The position numbers and the translations under genes are program-made. Positions 44,601 to 55,374 of a stretch of 64,000 nt of DNA are shown in pieces. Location: the NCBI GenBank assembly GCA_021234155.1, contig JAJEKV010000675.1, positions 56,172 through 120,171 on the forward strand, given 5' to 3'. Position 1 is the stretch's first letter, and each line of letters starts with the position of its first letter. Below the pieces are notes generated by a model that was not told where the DNA came from, made no database searches, and worked only from the letters and a program-made list of their open reading frames with translations. Source of the DNA: Isoetes taiwanensis (Eukaryota > Streptophyta > Lycopodiopsida > Isoetales > Isoetaceae).

Positions 44601-44650
44601 GGGGGCATCAAATTAGCATATAATGCTTGGACACGAAGCAAGGAATTCAT
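41639..44650 (-). pseudogene. DDE-type DNA transposase gene remnant (DFAENY family)
   Basis: Minus-strand pieces in consistent order point to one large, broken coding region. A start-like N-terminus lies at 44417-44650. Next come VECRKC-like cysteines, then DWYEHGSGPWSMFKKNTDV, CNLGCPRDESEEWYAHDC and EPDDKGGYKLGKPVTKLVYK near 43030-43380. At 42715-42960 DFAENYSFKIQ appears, followed by DDREHDTLFMQHCLN, a SDGCSSQ.KGSG phrase, HGKG and AAIKRALTHEMLKRN. At 41639-41908 is DFYILKYVIEKAYKDPWGQKF. Families with DFAENY...SDGC..QFK...HGKG.HDG..A..KR are recalled as DDE-fold transposases. I do not assign the superfamily. Terminal inverted repeats were not found. Confidence 0.65.
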
Positions 44651-45121
44651 CTTTCAACTCAAGAACCATAGCTGTGCTTCAAGAAACGCTGAAACAACAT
44701 AATTCTGAAGATGCAGCATTTGAATTGGGCGGGGAAATTCCAATTCGAATTGGAGTTGCAAACTAAAATTTCGGGATCGATGAATTGGCCAAAAATAGCG
44801 ATTCTGATGGATCTTGACTCCCGCTCAAGGCTGGCTATGGCGGGTGAAGTGCCTGACGAAACGTGAAGGGCCATGGAAAAAATTTGATGACGGGTATCAG
44901 CACCTTACCAGCATCAATGTCGCGACATGATTTTTTGAGTAGATAAAAAAAAAAAAAGCAGAATCTGCCTATTTTATGATCTGCATGCATTGGCACGAGA
45001 TCTGCTGCTTGTGTGCTAGAAAGGGAGAGTCCATGACTATTCCTCCTAGGTACACTAATTTAGTGCTGGATATGTAATTGTATCTTTCCCATGGCCGTTA
45101 CAAATTTAAGCTAAATGATTT

Positions 45122-45669
45122 AAGTTATATCTGCTTATCATTACATGAAGTAAGCTTCTAGTTTGAATTTATCATTCAATACAGTGAAACATGATCTATT
45201 ATACAGGACAATGTGTTATAGACTCTTTTTCTTTTAGGATAGAAGCAACGTTGTATCCCGGGGAGCTACAATATTTGTGAGCAGTTTCTTGGAGTAAATA
45301 ACATGGGTCCATGGCAAAAAAAGAACTTATCATGTTAGGAAAATCCAAGCGGAGGGTAACATACATATGAATTCTCAAGTGAAGGATGATGAATGCTCAA
45401 GTGAAGTTATATCTTCTTATCATTACATGAAGTAAGCTTCTAGTTTGAGCTTATCATTCAATAGAGTGAAACAGGATCTGTTATACAAGATAATGTGTTA
45501 TAGACTCTTTTTCCTTTAGGATAGAAGCATTGTTGTATTAGAAGCTACAATATTTGTGAAAAGTTTCTTCTGGAGTAAATAACATGGGTCTATGGCAAAA
45601 GGAAAACTTATTATGTTAGAAAATCTAAATGGAGGGAAACATACATATGAATGCTCAAGTGAAGGATGG
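45122..45669. repeat. 284-base tandem duplication
   Basis: The unit beginning aagttatatct(g/t)cttatcatt and ending tcaagtgaaggatg occurs at 45122-45405 and 45406-45669. The copies differ by scattered substitutions and small indels. No coding potential was seen. The sequence from 45670 to 46516 has no recognised gene. Confidence 0.85.
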
Positions 45670-46516
45670 ACTTATTTTGAAGCCCAAGATGCATAATTGG
45701 ACAACGGATAAATATAAGAGTCAAAATGGTCCATAGAGAGGATATGTTGTAAAGGTGAATTGCTTTGATTTGGCCAGTTGTAGGAATATGTTGGTGGTGT
45801 GTTGTTTCTAGAATAAATTGTTTTCCTCAAAATTTTTTATGTGTACTAGTGATGTGATGCTCACAATCTCCTCCGAGGAGGTGCTCCAAGAAGTACATGT
45901 TTGAGTTGCTGCATTGGTTTTAAAGCTGTTATCACGCTACTAGCTGAATTTTATTTGCTACTGACATTCTTGACTATGGCCATGTTACTTGTGCTTGTAG
46001 ATTTTGTGTTGTTGCTTTTGCGGATTTTTGTGGTGTTGCTTTCAACTTCATACTAAATTCAAGCTAACTTCAATCTGGGTGTGACATACCCTCTATATTG
46101 CATTATTGGTTTTTTGTGCGTCATTTAGGAACTACTTATTGTACTCAAGTGCTATATTGCTCAGGTAGAAAATGCTTATATGTTGTTATTATATATTATT
46201 ATTCATTATGAGCTCAAGGTCCATACATTTATTTCACAATGATAATAGATGCAAAGAGAAATGTAAATTCATATGATGATGGGTTTTTAGTAGAAAATAT
46301 GTTGACAGCAATTGTGCTTAGATGTAGAGATGATGCACAATGCACAAGACCCTATAGGAGCCAAAAAAAACTTGGACCATATACATTTGTTATATTAAAA
46401 ACTCGACCATAGAATTAAACCCTTAGACCCCCTAGTTGTTTTTGTTGTACATGACGTCCAATGGGAGGCGAGGACCCCAAATACGTACGTCCATTGTGTA
46501 CAATGCGCTTCTCAAC

Positions 46517-46540
46517 CTTCCTTCCTTCCTTCCTTCCTTC
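46517..46540. repeat. CTTC microsatellite
   Basis: Six perfect copies of the tetranucleotide cttc. Confidence 0.9.
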
Positions 46541-46778
46541 GCATTAATATTTCAAACTGATAGTTAATTAAAACTTGCTGTTAAATGAGTTGCGCCTAAC
46601 GATGGCCAAGATCGCCCCCAAAATTGGCATTCAACAGTTCGAGCCGTCCGATGGATGCCATGTATGAATATGGCAAAAACAACTGGGCGGTTGGGGGGGT
46701 TTTAATTCCATGGTTGAATTTTTTTATATATATCAGATGTATATGGGTCCAAAATGGCAGGGTAAAGGGTGTTAGAAG

Positions 46779-47291
46779 ATGAACCCTAGAGTCTCAGATT
46801 GTTGCCCTCTATGTGCCCAACGTGTTGAAACTATTGAACACTGCTTCTTCTTGTGCGATCATCTACGGCTTGTTTGGGCGTGGTTGTTCACTCTTTTCAG
46901 TGTGTCTCTCACTAGCCAGAAGATCCTACTTGCACTTTATCCCCTTGTTTGGCCTAACTGCGTGGCGGGCATTTCATCTTGCTTCTAAAATTTGGATTTT
47001 GTGGTCTATCGGCAAAGCGGCATTTGTGTATTTTCAAAGGTGCACACATCTCGATCGGACTTCTCTGTTGTGCTTCAGTGGAAGATCACTAAAGCTTATC
47101 GTTGCTCACCTCTAGCTGATGATAAAAAAGAGATAATTTGGCAGACGTATTTACGGTGTTCTTCTTATACATAGACGGGTGTTTTTGCCTAGTTGGGTTA
47201 GCTTATCCACTAGGGTTTTATTCCTATCTGTGCATTGTGTATTGCACCTTTGTTCTTGTCAATAAAAAGAGTCTCATGTCCTTAAAAAATT
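46779..47291 (+). mobile_element. LINE 3'-end fragment, zf-RVT and tail
   Basis: The frame opens with SDCCPLCAQRVETIEHCFFLC, the zf-RVT finger, almost identical to 20400-20470 on the minus strand. The similarity continues through the 3' untranslated region (ttatccactagggtttta and cttgtcaataaaaagagt). It is 5' truncated to about 0.5 kb, which is usual for LINEs. There is no long A tail. Confidence 0.8.
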
Positions 47292-48110
47292 AGTAGATGC
47301 AGCAGGAGCACAATCTGAAGATATGATGTCCGTAGATATGAGGTCCGTATAGTTGGCACAGAATGACATTCTATGCCATTAGAATGGCAGAATGCCATGT
47401 TGAGACAACAATCGTGCTACCGTGCCATGTGCATGGTAAAAATTTGGGATTTTTTAGTGTAGGCAAGAACGTCGTGCGAAACAGCCATTCTACCCTAAAT
47501 TCCGCCATTTTCATGGCAAAGAATGCCAAACTAAGAATTGCCTGCCAACAAGATTCATTGAATACGACCTTTTAGTTTCTTATTCTTGGGGAGGTATTTG
47601 CCCAATAGATGAATTCAGCTCCGACCTTCTATAATCGAACCCGCAATAGCATTTGGTGGCACTAAAACTTCCGCCTCTGCTGCTACTGCTCAAATTTCAA
47701 TGCCCGAAGTAAGCAAAACTATGCTTTAAATTATGATTTTGGAATCTTTTCAAGCAAACGACATCATTTTTTGCTATAAGTAAGTTTATTTTGATAAGCT
47801 GGCGCAAACTGAATAATTTCACTGATTTATATACTTGTTTGTCACTATGCTTTCTTCAACCCTTTATTTGGCTGCGTAAAATAACATCATCTTTGAGATA
47901 GTAATCTTTGCAATGCTTTGAACAAAATTCTAGGCCCAAAATTCTTTCACATGGCAAGTTTCACATAGCAATCAAGAGTTGTTAATCATCTCTAAAGGAT
48001 GCGTGATATCTAGCCAACACCTGCGGTTATGTTTTAGGGGTTTTTGTTCTTTGCTTATCTCTTTTTGGGACTTAATAAATCACATAAGATTGCAATTTCC
48101 ATATATCATT
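47292..48110. other. Stretch without recognised gene
   Basis: At 47360-47530 the words atgccat and atggca recur on both strands, giving a locally self-complementary texture. No coding region is supported. Confidence 0.4.
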
Positions 48111-48114
48111 TTAG

Positions 48115-48318
48115 ATGCAAATTGAAATATGCAAAACTGAAAGGCATGACTTTCAAGAAGACTGCAAGAACATTTGGACAACTGCCTTCAACCGACGTCG
48201 AGGCATGGCTGGCATAGTGGATGCAATTGCGGCAGTCAAAGGCTTTGCCAAACAGTGGGGCCGAGAGTCTGCAGCAGCAGGTCGTGCTTTATTGGACACC
48301 TTGAAGTCGCTCAAATAG
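48115..48318 (+). pseudogene. LINE linker fragment
   Basis: The frame contains KNIWTTAFNRRRGMAGIVDA and FAKQWGRESAAAGRALLDTL. It matches, phrase by phrase, the region after the endonuclease in the 35.6-kb LINE (IWTAASKNKQGMEAM and FAKVWGRNKVAEENALLESL near 36990-37130). It ends abruptly at the FCP1-like fragment. Confidence 0.75.
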
Positions 48319-48458
48319 ACGACATCAAAATCCAAGAGCATTAAGATGAAAATAATATGCAAGATGATAACAGATTGCATTATTTTTTAGGCAATTGGAA
48401 CCCCAAAGTTATGGATGACACGAACATCATAAAAAACAATCATATATCCAATAAAACA

Positions 48459-48845
48459 TTAAGAAATCAATCCATGTTTTTTCACATATTTAACAAGGTG
48501 TGGTTCCATGTCAACTGTTCTGTCTAGTCCTGGGTGTGAATCTAACAGTTCACGAACAATCATTCCCATAGCTAGATTATTCATAAATAGGCATAAACTT
48601 GACCAGAAAATTATCTGTCGCAGAATTTTTTGGATCATAAGATGGTGCATTTAGGGCATGCGTTTCATTGTAGAAGTATTTAAGAGCATCATCATCCACT
48701 ATGATTATATCATCCTTATTCTCGATACCAAGTTCGTCCATCATGTTACTCAAGTGTTTGATGAAGATAGACTTGCCTATGGGATCTCTAGGAATAGTGA
48801 ACTTCATACATTTGTGTTGATTCCAAAAGGTCAACCAATGTCTAT

Positions 48846-48886
<41 letters not shown>

Positions 48887-49047
48887 AAAGCAAGATGTCT
48901 ATCCATTTTCCCTAGTGCCTCCACAGTATCCTTGATATTCCAAAGTTCCATGGATGACCAAATACCAACTTGAAATAATCTAAATGCCTCATCTAGCATC
49001 TCTTTCAAGTCGGCATATAGATCCAATTTTTGGAATTTGATTCTCAC
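48459..49047 (-). pseudogene. FCP1/NIF-type phosphatase domain fragment
   Basis: The minus strand reads AFRLFQVGIWSSMELWNIKD, a WLTFWNQHKC stretch, then DDIIIVDDDALKYFYNETHA and SYDPKNSATDNFLVKF. These match the FE.GVWS(S)......., FWDQ..C, .T.L.DDSP.K and NFL..L.P. phrases of plant FCP1-like (NIF/HAD-type) phosphatases. The N-terminal DxDxT catalytic motif lies outside the fragment. A shift at about 48590 separates off the end (48459-48650, MIVRELLDSHPGLDR). A poly(A) insertion inside adds 19 codons in frame. It lies antisense between two LINE pieces. It is a truncated host-gene copy. Confidence 0.65.
48838..48909 (-). mobile_element. Tiny poly(A) retro-insertion with 15-base target-site duplication
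   Basis: The phrase atgtctatccatttt occurs at 48838-48852 and 48895-48909. Between them lie a T-run (37 T in all, 48849-48885) and nine bases gaaagcaag. On the minus strand this is nine unique bases plus poly(A) between direct repeats, as expected for an extremely 5'-truncated product of LINE-driven target-primed reverse transcription. The 57-base gain equals 19 codons, so the FCP1-like frame stays open through a run of lysine codons. Confidence 0.75.
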
Positions 49048-49059
49048 CGACTATTGAGC

Positions 49060-49230
49060 ACTATTTTTTTTCTTTTGTGTGCCCACCTCCAGCCGGTTTG
49101 GTCTTGGCTGCTTTCTTTTTTTCATGTCACATTGACAAGTCAGCAAGTGCTCTTGGCTATTTATCGGGATACTTGGAATAAGCTACAAAGCCAAGCCTTT
49201 CACTTAGCATCATGATGGTTGTTGTGGTCC
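49060..49230 (+). pseudogene. LINE zf-RVT downstream fragment
   Basis: The frame reads HLQPVWSWLLSFFHVTLTSQ, then QVLLAIYRDTWNK. These match LRLVWAWLFTLFSVSLTSQ and ILLALYPLVW at 46860-46960. The finger cysteines before it are blurred. Together with 48115-48318 it brackets the FCP1-like fragment in the same orientation. Confidence 0.65.
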
Positions 49231-49523
49231 ATAACAAGGTGACCTAGCAAATGCACTAATGACTTGAGTTTACACTAATAAAAAGAATCTTTCAAAGTTT
49301 CCCTAAAATACCCCCAAATTTTGCCATTTTTAGGGGTTCAAATCTAAAAATGGTCCTCGATTTGAATTTCGAGGTGCCTTTTTAAGGCGGTCAAAAAGTA
49401 GAACATGGAAATGTTTTAAATTTCACCATGAATTTTAAAGATGTAACAACATAAGTTATGTTTAAATTTTTCTACAAACCTAGATGACATAAGAAAGTAA
49501 AAGAACTACAAGATTATAATAAA

Positions 49524-49551
49524 CTAGTTATGGTGCCCGGCGTTGTCGGGC
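49524..49551 (-). mobile_element. Helitron-like 3' terminus (hairpin plus CTAG)
   Basis: The minus strand reads a 17-base hairpin (gcccgacaacgccgggc), then ACCATAA, then CTAG, then T. Hairpin length, 7-base spacing, CTAG end and following T are all the same as at 3274-3301. The hairpin here is better paired. Body and 5' end are not identified. Confidence 0.5.
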
Positions 49552-50918
49552 CTAGTAACAATTTGAAAGGTGGTTGTTTAATGCTCAAAAATCTGTTGGG
49601 GCATTAAAATCTGCGTTCAAAGATTGTAGGGGCAACAATGGAGTACAAAGACTGCATTCTTGCCAATGTATTTCATATACAACAATTTGGGCATTTCCTA
49701 TCAAACGTTTTCCACCACCAAACTCATGCACCTAGCATGCGCCTACAATGACACCCGGCATCTACATATCAAGCCCAACTTGTGACAACAAATATTTAAT
49801 ATGCCATCGAGATGGTCATATATTTCACATCATTTAGCTTTCAATTTGTATATTTGTAGTTTGAAAAGTATTTGCAGATCCTTTGTAGTTAGAAATGAAG
49901 TCCGCATGAATCATTAATATTATACATGGATACTAACCATCTCACTAATGCATCATCTATGGCTCAACATCTACATATATAATTTGTTAGTTAATGACTT
50001 GCAAGGAAGTTTTGGGGTTGGGGGGCGGGGGTTGGGGGAATATAATAGTTTATGCTAGGGGTCTATGATGATATGCTAGTTGGGGTGCATTTATGGGTAT
50101 AACATTACATATAGCCAATTAAATGGTACGTAAAGCCAATGTACGGCTAGACCACCTCCATGAAATGCTATTGGTTGCTGACATGTTGAAACCCCTCGTG
50201 AGATGCCGAATAATGTCATCGTATGTTGGAATGGTGATCGGATGCCTATGTTGTGCATAGACAAGAGCCCTTGAAGCAAAATATGAAGTTAATGAAGTCC
50301 ACATAAGGTGTTTGTACACATATTTCATTGCGGAGGTAGATGACAGGCAATGATAAGATCTGTGTTAAAAAACTCGTTGTTTATGGTTGTCGTGCAGTAC
50401 GTGAGTACAAAGTCTCACTATGTCTCGTGAATTCGTTTCCTTTAAAGTCTAAAAATATGTAATATTAGTAGTGTTTAATGACTTTATAAGATGATTTCTG
50501 TGCTATTGAACCACCATGTAGGAATGCATGATGTCTTGCACGAAGGTAAGTTGTCATAAGCAAATTGAGAACGGTAATAACTTTCAAGAAGGTGGATTGA
50601 TAAGATTTATTGTCGACAATAATAGTTGCAAAGTGTAGATGCTTTTTGGCTTTTTATTTTAGAATAGACCAAATATTTTATGCTCAAGATAGCCTTTTAA
50701 GTTGCATTTAGCATGCATTATTGAACATTTATAGTGCTTAAAATAGCCCTTTGTATTACACTGAATATTTTTTACACTCGATGGATGTTTCAATATTGGT
50801 GGGCTTTTAACAGTCATTGTATGTCCCAATATTAGTGGGCTTTGACAACCATTGATAATGCCAAAGCTGCAGGCTAGAGAATATAATAGAGATTTTATGG
50901 CCTATAGACCTATCGTAG

Positions 50919-50973
50919 ATCTCATAGGCCTATGAGATTTTTCTTTCTAGGCCTATGGCCTAGAGAGAAAGAT
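50919..50973. repeat. Two adjacent palindromes
   Basis: atctcataggcctatgagat (50919-50938) is a perfect 20-base palindrome. About four bases later tctttctaggcc and ggcctagagagaaaga form a second, nearly perfect one. Both are centred on aggcct/ggcctat words, which also recur just upstream (atggcctatagacctat). Confidence 0.75.
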
Positions 50974-51399
50974 CTTCTCGTGTCCAAAAGCATGAATTAA
51001 ATCTCATTTTAGTCTTGCAAGTTTAAACATTAATAATCTTCAGTAAGTTTATGTGCAAGATGAATATGGCATTTACACATTGAGCAATTTCTTGCATTGC
51101 CAACATGCAAGGAAAAAGCTCAAATTGGGCTTTAGCAATGATAAGTTATGTCAGGGATATTGGCAAAAGCAAAAGAGTCATCAAATAACATTGATATAAA
51201 TCAAACTGTCGTCGATAACGATCCAAAAAACCTTGTAATGAATACAATGTTTATGCCATGAGCTGCTCTTTAGAAGGCAAATGATCTATTGCAAATGATC
51301 TACACACTCCCTTTTCTCCAAGACATTATTGAAGAGGTTTTCTATTGATAACTTATACATTAGCTCATACATTAGAACTGTACACAATAAGATTGTAAA

Positions 51400-52189
51400 T
51401 AGGGTACATTTCAATTCTGTGTCGAAGGACATATATGAATGCATCCATGATCTCTTAAAGATATGATCCAAGTAACCCCATTGATATTGTGTCTAACAGC
51501 TCATATGGTGGGCTGGTTGGCGGGGACGAACTCAACATAGAATGCAGGAATGTAGTCAAATGCCGGACAATGCTTAAGGTCATGGCATTGATTGTTAATG
51601 GCTCCATATTGTCAATACTGACAGACCATGTCCTCGCATGGCTCCCAAATCCATCTGCATGTCTCATTGCAGAGGCGATATACACCAGTGCAAATGGAAG
51701 CTATCAATCTGTGCTTCTTCATGGGCAAATGTGCATGGAGATAGCATTTTGGACCTCGTGTGAGCTTGGCAATGTATCTCGATTAAGAGGCCAAAAGATG
51801 CAAGCTTTGCTCAAACTATAACAAATTGTTCTTTGAAATGCCGGTATACATGTTATTTTGTCTCAAAGGCCCAATCTGCGGACATGCGAGACAAGAACAT
51901 GGTCTACAAGTCTTCGACCTTCTGCAAGAAATCAAGGTTGAGCAAGAAGTCGGCATGTAAGGTAAGCACTGCTTTAGACCTATATAATTCATCTAAACCG
52001 TTAACCTTTCCATCAACATAAGAACTTAGAGTGTGCTTCTCATTTAGCTTTTATTTTTTTCTGCAATGTACATCCCATGAACACCAATGGGTCTCCTCAG
52101 GGGTGTAAGGCAAGATCACATCATCTAGGCTATTCTCAAAGGCCGCCAAAGGTAAATTTACAAGCAAATCTAGACCTTGGCTGCATGCC
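51400..52189. repeat. Dispersed 0.79-kb repeat, inverted partner of 22295-23078
   Basis: It is the reverse complement of 22295-23078 with scattered differences. The coding-like phrase here reads NSLDDVILPYTPEETHWCSW on the minus strand. Right of it (52190-52620) the sequence is unique in this window and holds an unassigned 106-codon plus-strand frame. Confidence 0.8.
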
Positions 52190-53199
52190 AAACAAATCCG
52201 GCACATAGATGTAAGACACCAACAGAGCCAAGAATTCCAAGTTTCCATCATCAACGAGATGCCAATGTTCACATTCACCAACCTCAACATTATACTCAGC
52301 CTATTAGAAGACGCGACAAAGCAACCAGCAAGTGAATTCTTGCAAATACGAGCAATAATCCTCGTCAGTTGTCATGCTCAACTTCCACCCATATGCAATC
52401 ACAAAAAGAGAGACACTGACAATGTGTGCAAGTTATGCATCCTCACAAGCAACCCCTACTTTATGCAAGCAAAGAATTACCATCTGACGCAATCAATCAA
52501 GCACTCCTTCGACCCAGAGTACACAACCTTCTTCAATACCATCAGAATAAGGCCACCGACCCAAAGCAAACTCATATAATCACTAGGAACCCATATCATC
52601 AATGAGGAAGAAGCAATTGGCAACATTGATAGTAACACCTTAGTGTTGTGCACACACCACGAGGATGTTTGACATTATAACACAATGGCTATGGTCAAAT
52701 GTTTCCCAACAACTATATCACAACATATTACGATGAATTTTTAAGGTGTATTACTAGCCTGTTCTTTTTTAACTTTGTCGACTCACTTTCATTAAATACA
52801 AATAGCAAATAAACTATTTATATTGTTTTTCAATTCATGACAATGGCTAGCCCAAGAACAAACTTCTCATCAAATCACCATATATTCTAACTTCAAAATA
52901 TTATAATGAAGTCCTTAACAATAGTTCAAGGGAATTCCCAACTCAAATATTATCATAAACATTTATTGAACCATTGGACGGGTACTGTAGCTCGGGGATT
53001 GACCGATTCACTGTAGCAATAGTTGACCGATCTCTGGACGCTCTTTCTCGTACAAATCCGACTTCTCTGAAGCACAGCTAATCGTTTTGTGTTTCATAGC
53101 TACTATATGCATCTGATCCGACTGTTTTGGGATCAGATAAGGTTGCCTTCCGGATTTTCTGAGTCTCCATATTTATCCCACAGGCCGAGTTGAAGCAAT
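52190..53199. other. Stretch without recognised gene
   Basis: Short frames only. From about 53200 onward the sequence may belong to the 3' LTR of the copia element on the minus strand. Confidence 0.4.
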
Positions 53200-53534
53200 G
53201 AGCTCTTCGACCATTTATCCCACATGCCAATTTGACTCATATAGCACCCTGACCATTGAATTTGTAATTCCCCTTTCAAACATGAAATAACCATATATCT
53301 TAACCATTAGACGTTCACAAGGATCAACCCTAACATGTTAACCACTATTTCTTCATATCACAAAGTTAACCCTGGAACTTGATCCATGTTAACCCAGGGG
53401 AGCCAAGATGTGGTCCCTAATCCCCTAGGTTTCTTTAAATTTACTGTCACCCATGTTTGAACTGCAATAAGCATCTATACATCTGTGCTTCTGTTTTAAT
53501 AAAACCTAATATCACATGACACTTAATTTTATCA
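53200..53534 (-). repeat. Start of the 3' LTR of the second copia element
   Basis: On the minus strand the coding region ends beside a polypurine tract (gaaggggga, 53535-53546) followed by TGATAAAATTAAGTGTC, a plausible LTR start. The other LTR is not in this window, so the LTR's far end cannot be set. The lower bound given here is a guess. Confidence 0.35.
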
Positions 53535-54320
53535 TTCCCCCTTCATGCGATATTCCCTGTTATCACAGTGTAACAATCTTCTTAATTCCAGAAATCTGGA
53601 CAATGGCAAAGCTTTTGTAAGTATATCTGCTCGTTGATCTTCTGAACTAACATAAGTTAAATGCACCTGATCTTTCTTTACCATATCTCTGATAAAATGA
53701 ACCTCCATATCAATGTGTTTTGACCTTTCATGTAAAATTGGATTTTTTGTCATAGCAATACAACTTGTATTGTCACAATAAATAATTGTTGGTCCTGTTT
53801 GAGCAAATCCAAATTCTTCCATGAGTCTTCTTTCCCAAATTAACTCCTTGGTCAACAAGGCTGCTGAGTTATACTCAGCTTCAGCACTGGATAGTGCAAT
53901 GCTCCCTTGCTTTTTGCATTTCCAGGCAATTGGAGCTCCACCTAATAGAACAACATACCCTGAAGTAGATTTTCGTTTGTCTAAATCCCCTCCCCAGTCA
54001 GCATCACAATAAGCTTGCAATTGCATATTAGCTTCATTAAATATAATGCTAAAATACATTGTACCTTTCAAATACTTTAAGATCCTTTTTGCTGCATTCC
54101 AGTGACCTCTTCCAGCTTTATTGTTGTACCTGCTGAGAATATTAACTGCAAATGCAATATCAGGCCTAGTATAATTTGCCACATATGACAAACACCGAAT
54201 CAAACTCCTGTAGGATATTTTCTCCATTTGTTTGCTTTCATTTTCAGTTTTTGGACACATGTCTGCAGAGATTTTATGACCAGGTACCATGGGAGTATGT
54301 GCCATGTTACAATCTTCCAT
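53532..54320 (-). pseudogene. Copia RNase H, second element
   Basis: The frame is open for 262 codons. It reads RCLSYVANYTRPDIAFAVNI, YCDADWGGDLDKRKSTSGYV, IALSSAEAEYNSAALLTKE, YCDNTSCIAMTKNPILHERS and KHIDMEVHFIRD, and ends ...DILTKALPLSRF. All the copia RNase H motifs are present, including the catalytic D, E and D positions (CDADW, SAEAEY, CDN). Its first codons repeat the end of the reverse transcriptase in another frame, so one shift separates them. Confidence 0.9.
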
Positions 54321-54957
54321 GTAAAATCTCTTTAATATTTTGAATGTGTCCTTGTTGACTTAAAGCAAGTATCCTTTTACTTCTGTCCCTGTATACATCA
54401 ATACCCAAAAATCTCTTTAATTCCCCAAGATCACTCATTTGAAATCGTTTCTTCAAAATATCTTTGCAATGATTTAGTACCTTATTTCCATTTGATATCA
54501 TGATGTTGTCATCAACATACAAAGCAATAATGCACCAGTCATTTCCCATTTTAAATCTGTAAATATTCCCATCATAATTGAGCTTCTCAAAACCTTGTTC
54601 CAGCAAGTATCCATCCATACACTTATACCATTCTCTAGGAGATTGTTTAAGGCCATACACTGCCCTATTTAACTTCCAAACCTTCCCTTTTTCTTCTTCA
54701 AATCTAGATGCAGGTTTCAAATATATCTCCTCCTCTAATTTAGCATTCAAAAATGTTGTACTTACATCCATATGATGTATTTCATAATCACACGCATTAG
54801 CAATGGCTAATAACATTCTCAAGCTATTTATTTTCACTAATGGTGAGAATGTTTCATCAAAATCTTCCCCTTTTTTCTGTGTAAAGCCTTGTGCAACAAG
54901 TCTGGCTTTAAACTTCTTTGTTCTTTTATCAACTCCAGGTTTTATATTTACTCCCAA
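54307..54957 (-). pseudogene. Copia reverse transcriptase, second element
   Basis: The frame reads KFKARLVAQGFTQKKGEDF, FSPLVKINSLRMLLAIA, HHMDVSTTFLNAKLEEEIY, WKLNRAVYGLKQSPREWY and IIALYVDDNIMIS, then LGELKRFLGIDV. These are the copia RT boxes in order, with an intact YVDD site. It lacks its first box (the W.....K), which lies upstream at 54958-55030 behind a stop. It is far better preserved than the RT at 27400-28010. Confidence 0.92.
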
Positions 54958-55029
54958 CTATGTTCTTGTTCAATGGAATATCTACTACAGTATAAGTGTT
55001 TGTTCTCTTAAAAGCACTCATTTCTTCTT

Positions 55030-55374
55030 TCATGGCATTTGCCAGCTTTTTCCATTAGCATCATGAACATCTTCAATATAATTTTGAGGTATTTTTATGG
55101 GTCTCAGTATCAAAATATCAAACACTATATTAATTTCTCCTACATTGGATCTGAGTCTTTTACTTTTTCCAACTTCATTTCTCCCATGTAATTCTAGACT
55201 ATGTTTAGCTTCATCTGCTAAAATCTGAGCTTCTGTTCTTTTTGGTTTTCTTTTTAGTCTGTTAACTTTGTCAGCTTCTGCCTCTTGATATTCACTTTCT
55301 GGTTCAGCACCTGGAACACGGCATGGATCAGAGCATAGATGCTGATGGTTCTGCTGAAACAATGTGCAAGGCAA
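55030..55374 (-). pseudogene. Copia linker between integrase and RT, fused to the inverted-repeat arm
   Basis: The frame reads EPESEYQEAEADKVNRLKRK and RPIKIPQNYIEDVHDANGKS, typical of the acidic and basic linker before copia RT (RP.R........D). Its upstream end (LFQQNHQHLCSDP) runs into sequence shared with the left inverted-repeat arm (2380-2440). No integrase or gag follows. The element therefore starts inside the linker, at a junction with the DUF4283-bearing arm. Confidence 0.65.

Larger units (their letters stand above)
49231..51399. other. Intergenic DNA with a Helitron-like end and palindromes
   Basis: No gene recognised. It contains the Helitron-like terminus at 49524-49551, a G-rich tract near 50010-50035 and the palindromes at 50919-50973. 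Confidence 0.5.

Noticed and set aside
46779-47174. Independent small zinc-finger gene
   Set aside because: The CxxC...H...C pattern is the zf-RVT finger of a LINE. The same sequence occurs at 20400-20520 and 39540-39600 in LINE context.
48577-49047. Functional gene encoding a poly-lysine phosphatase
   Set aside because: The lysine run is a poly(A) retro-insertion, the catalytic N-terminus is missing, and the C-terminus is frameshifted.
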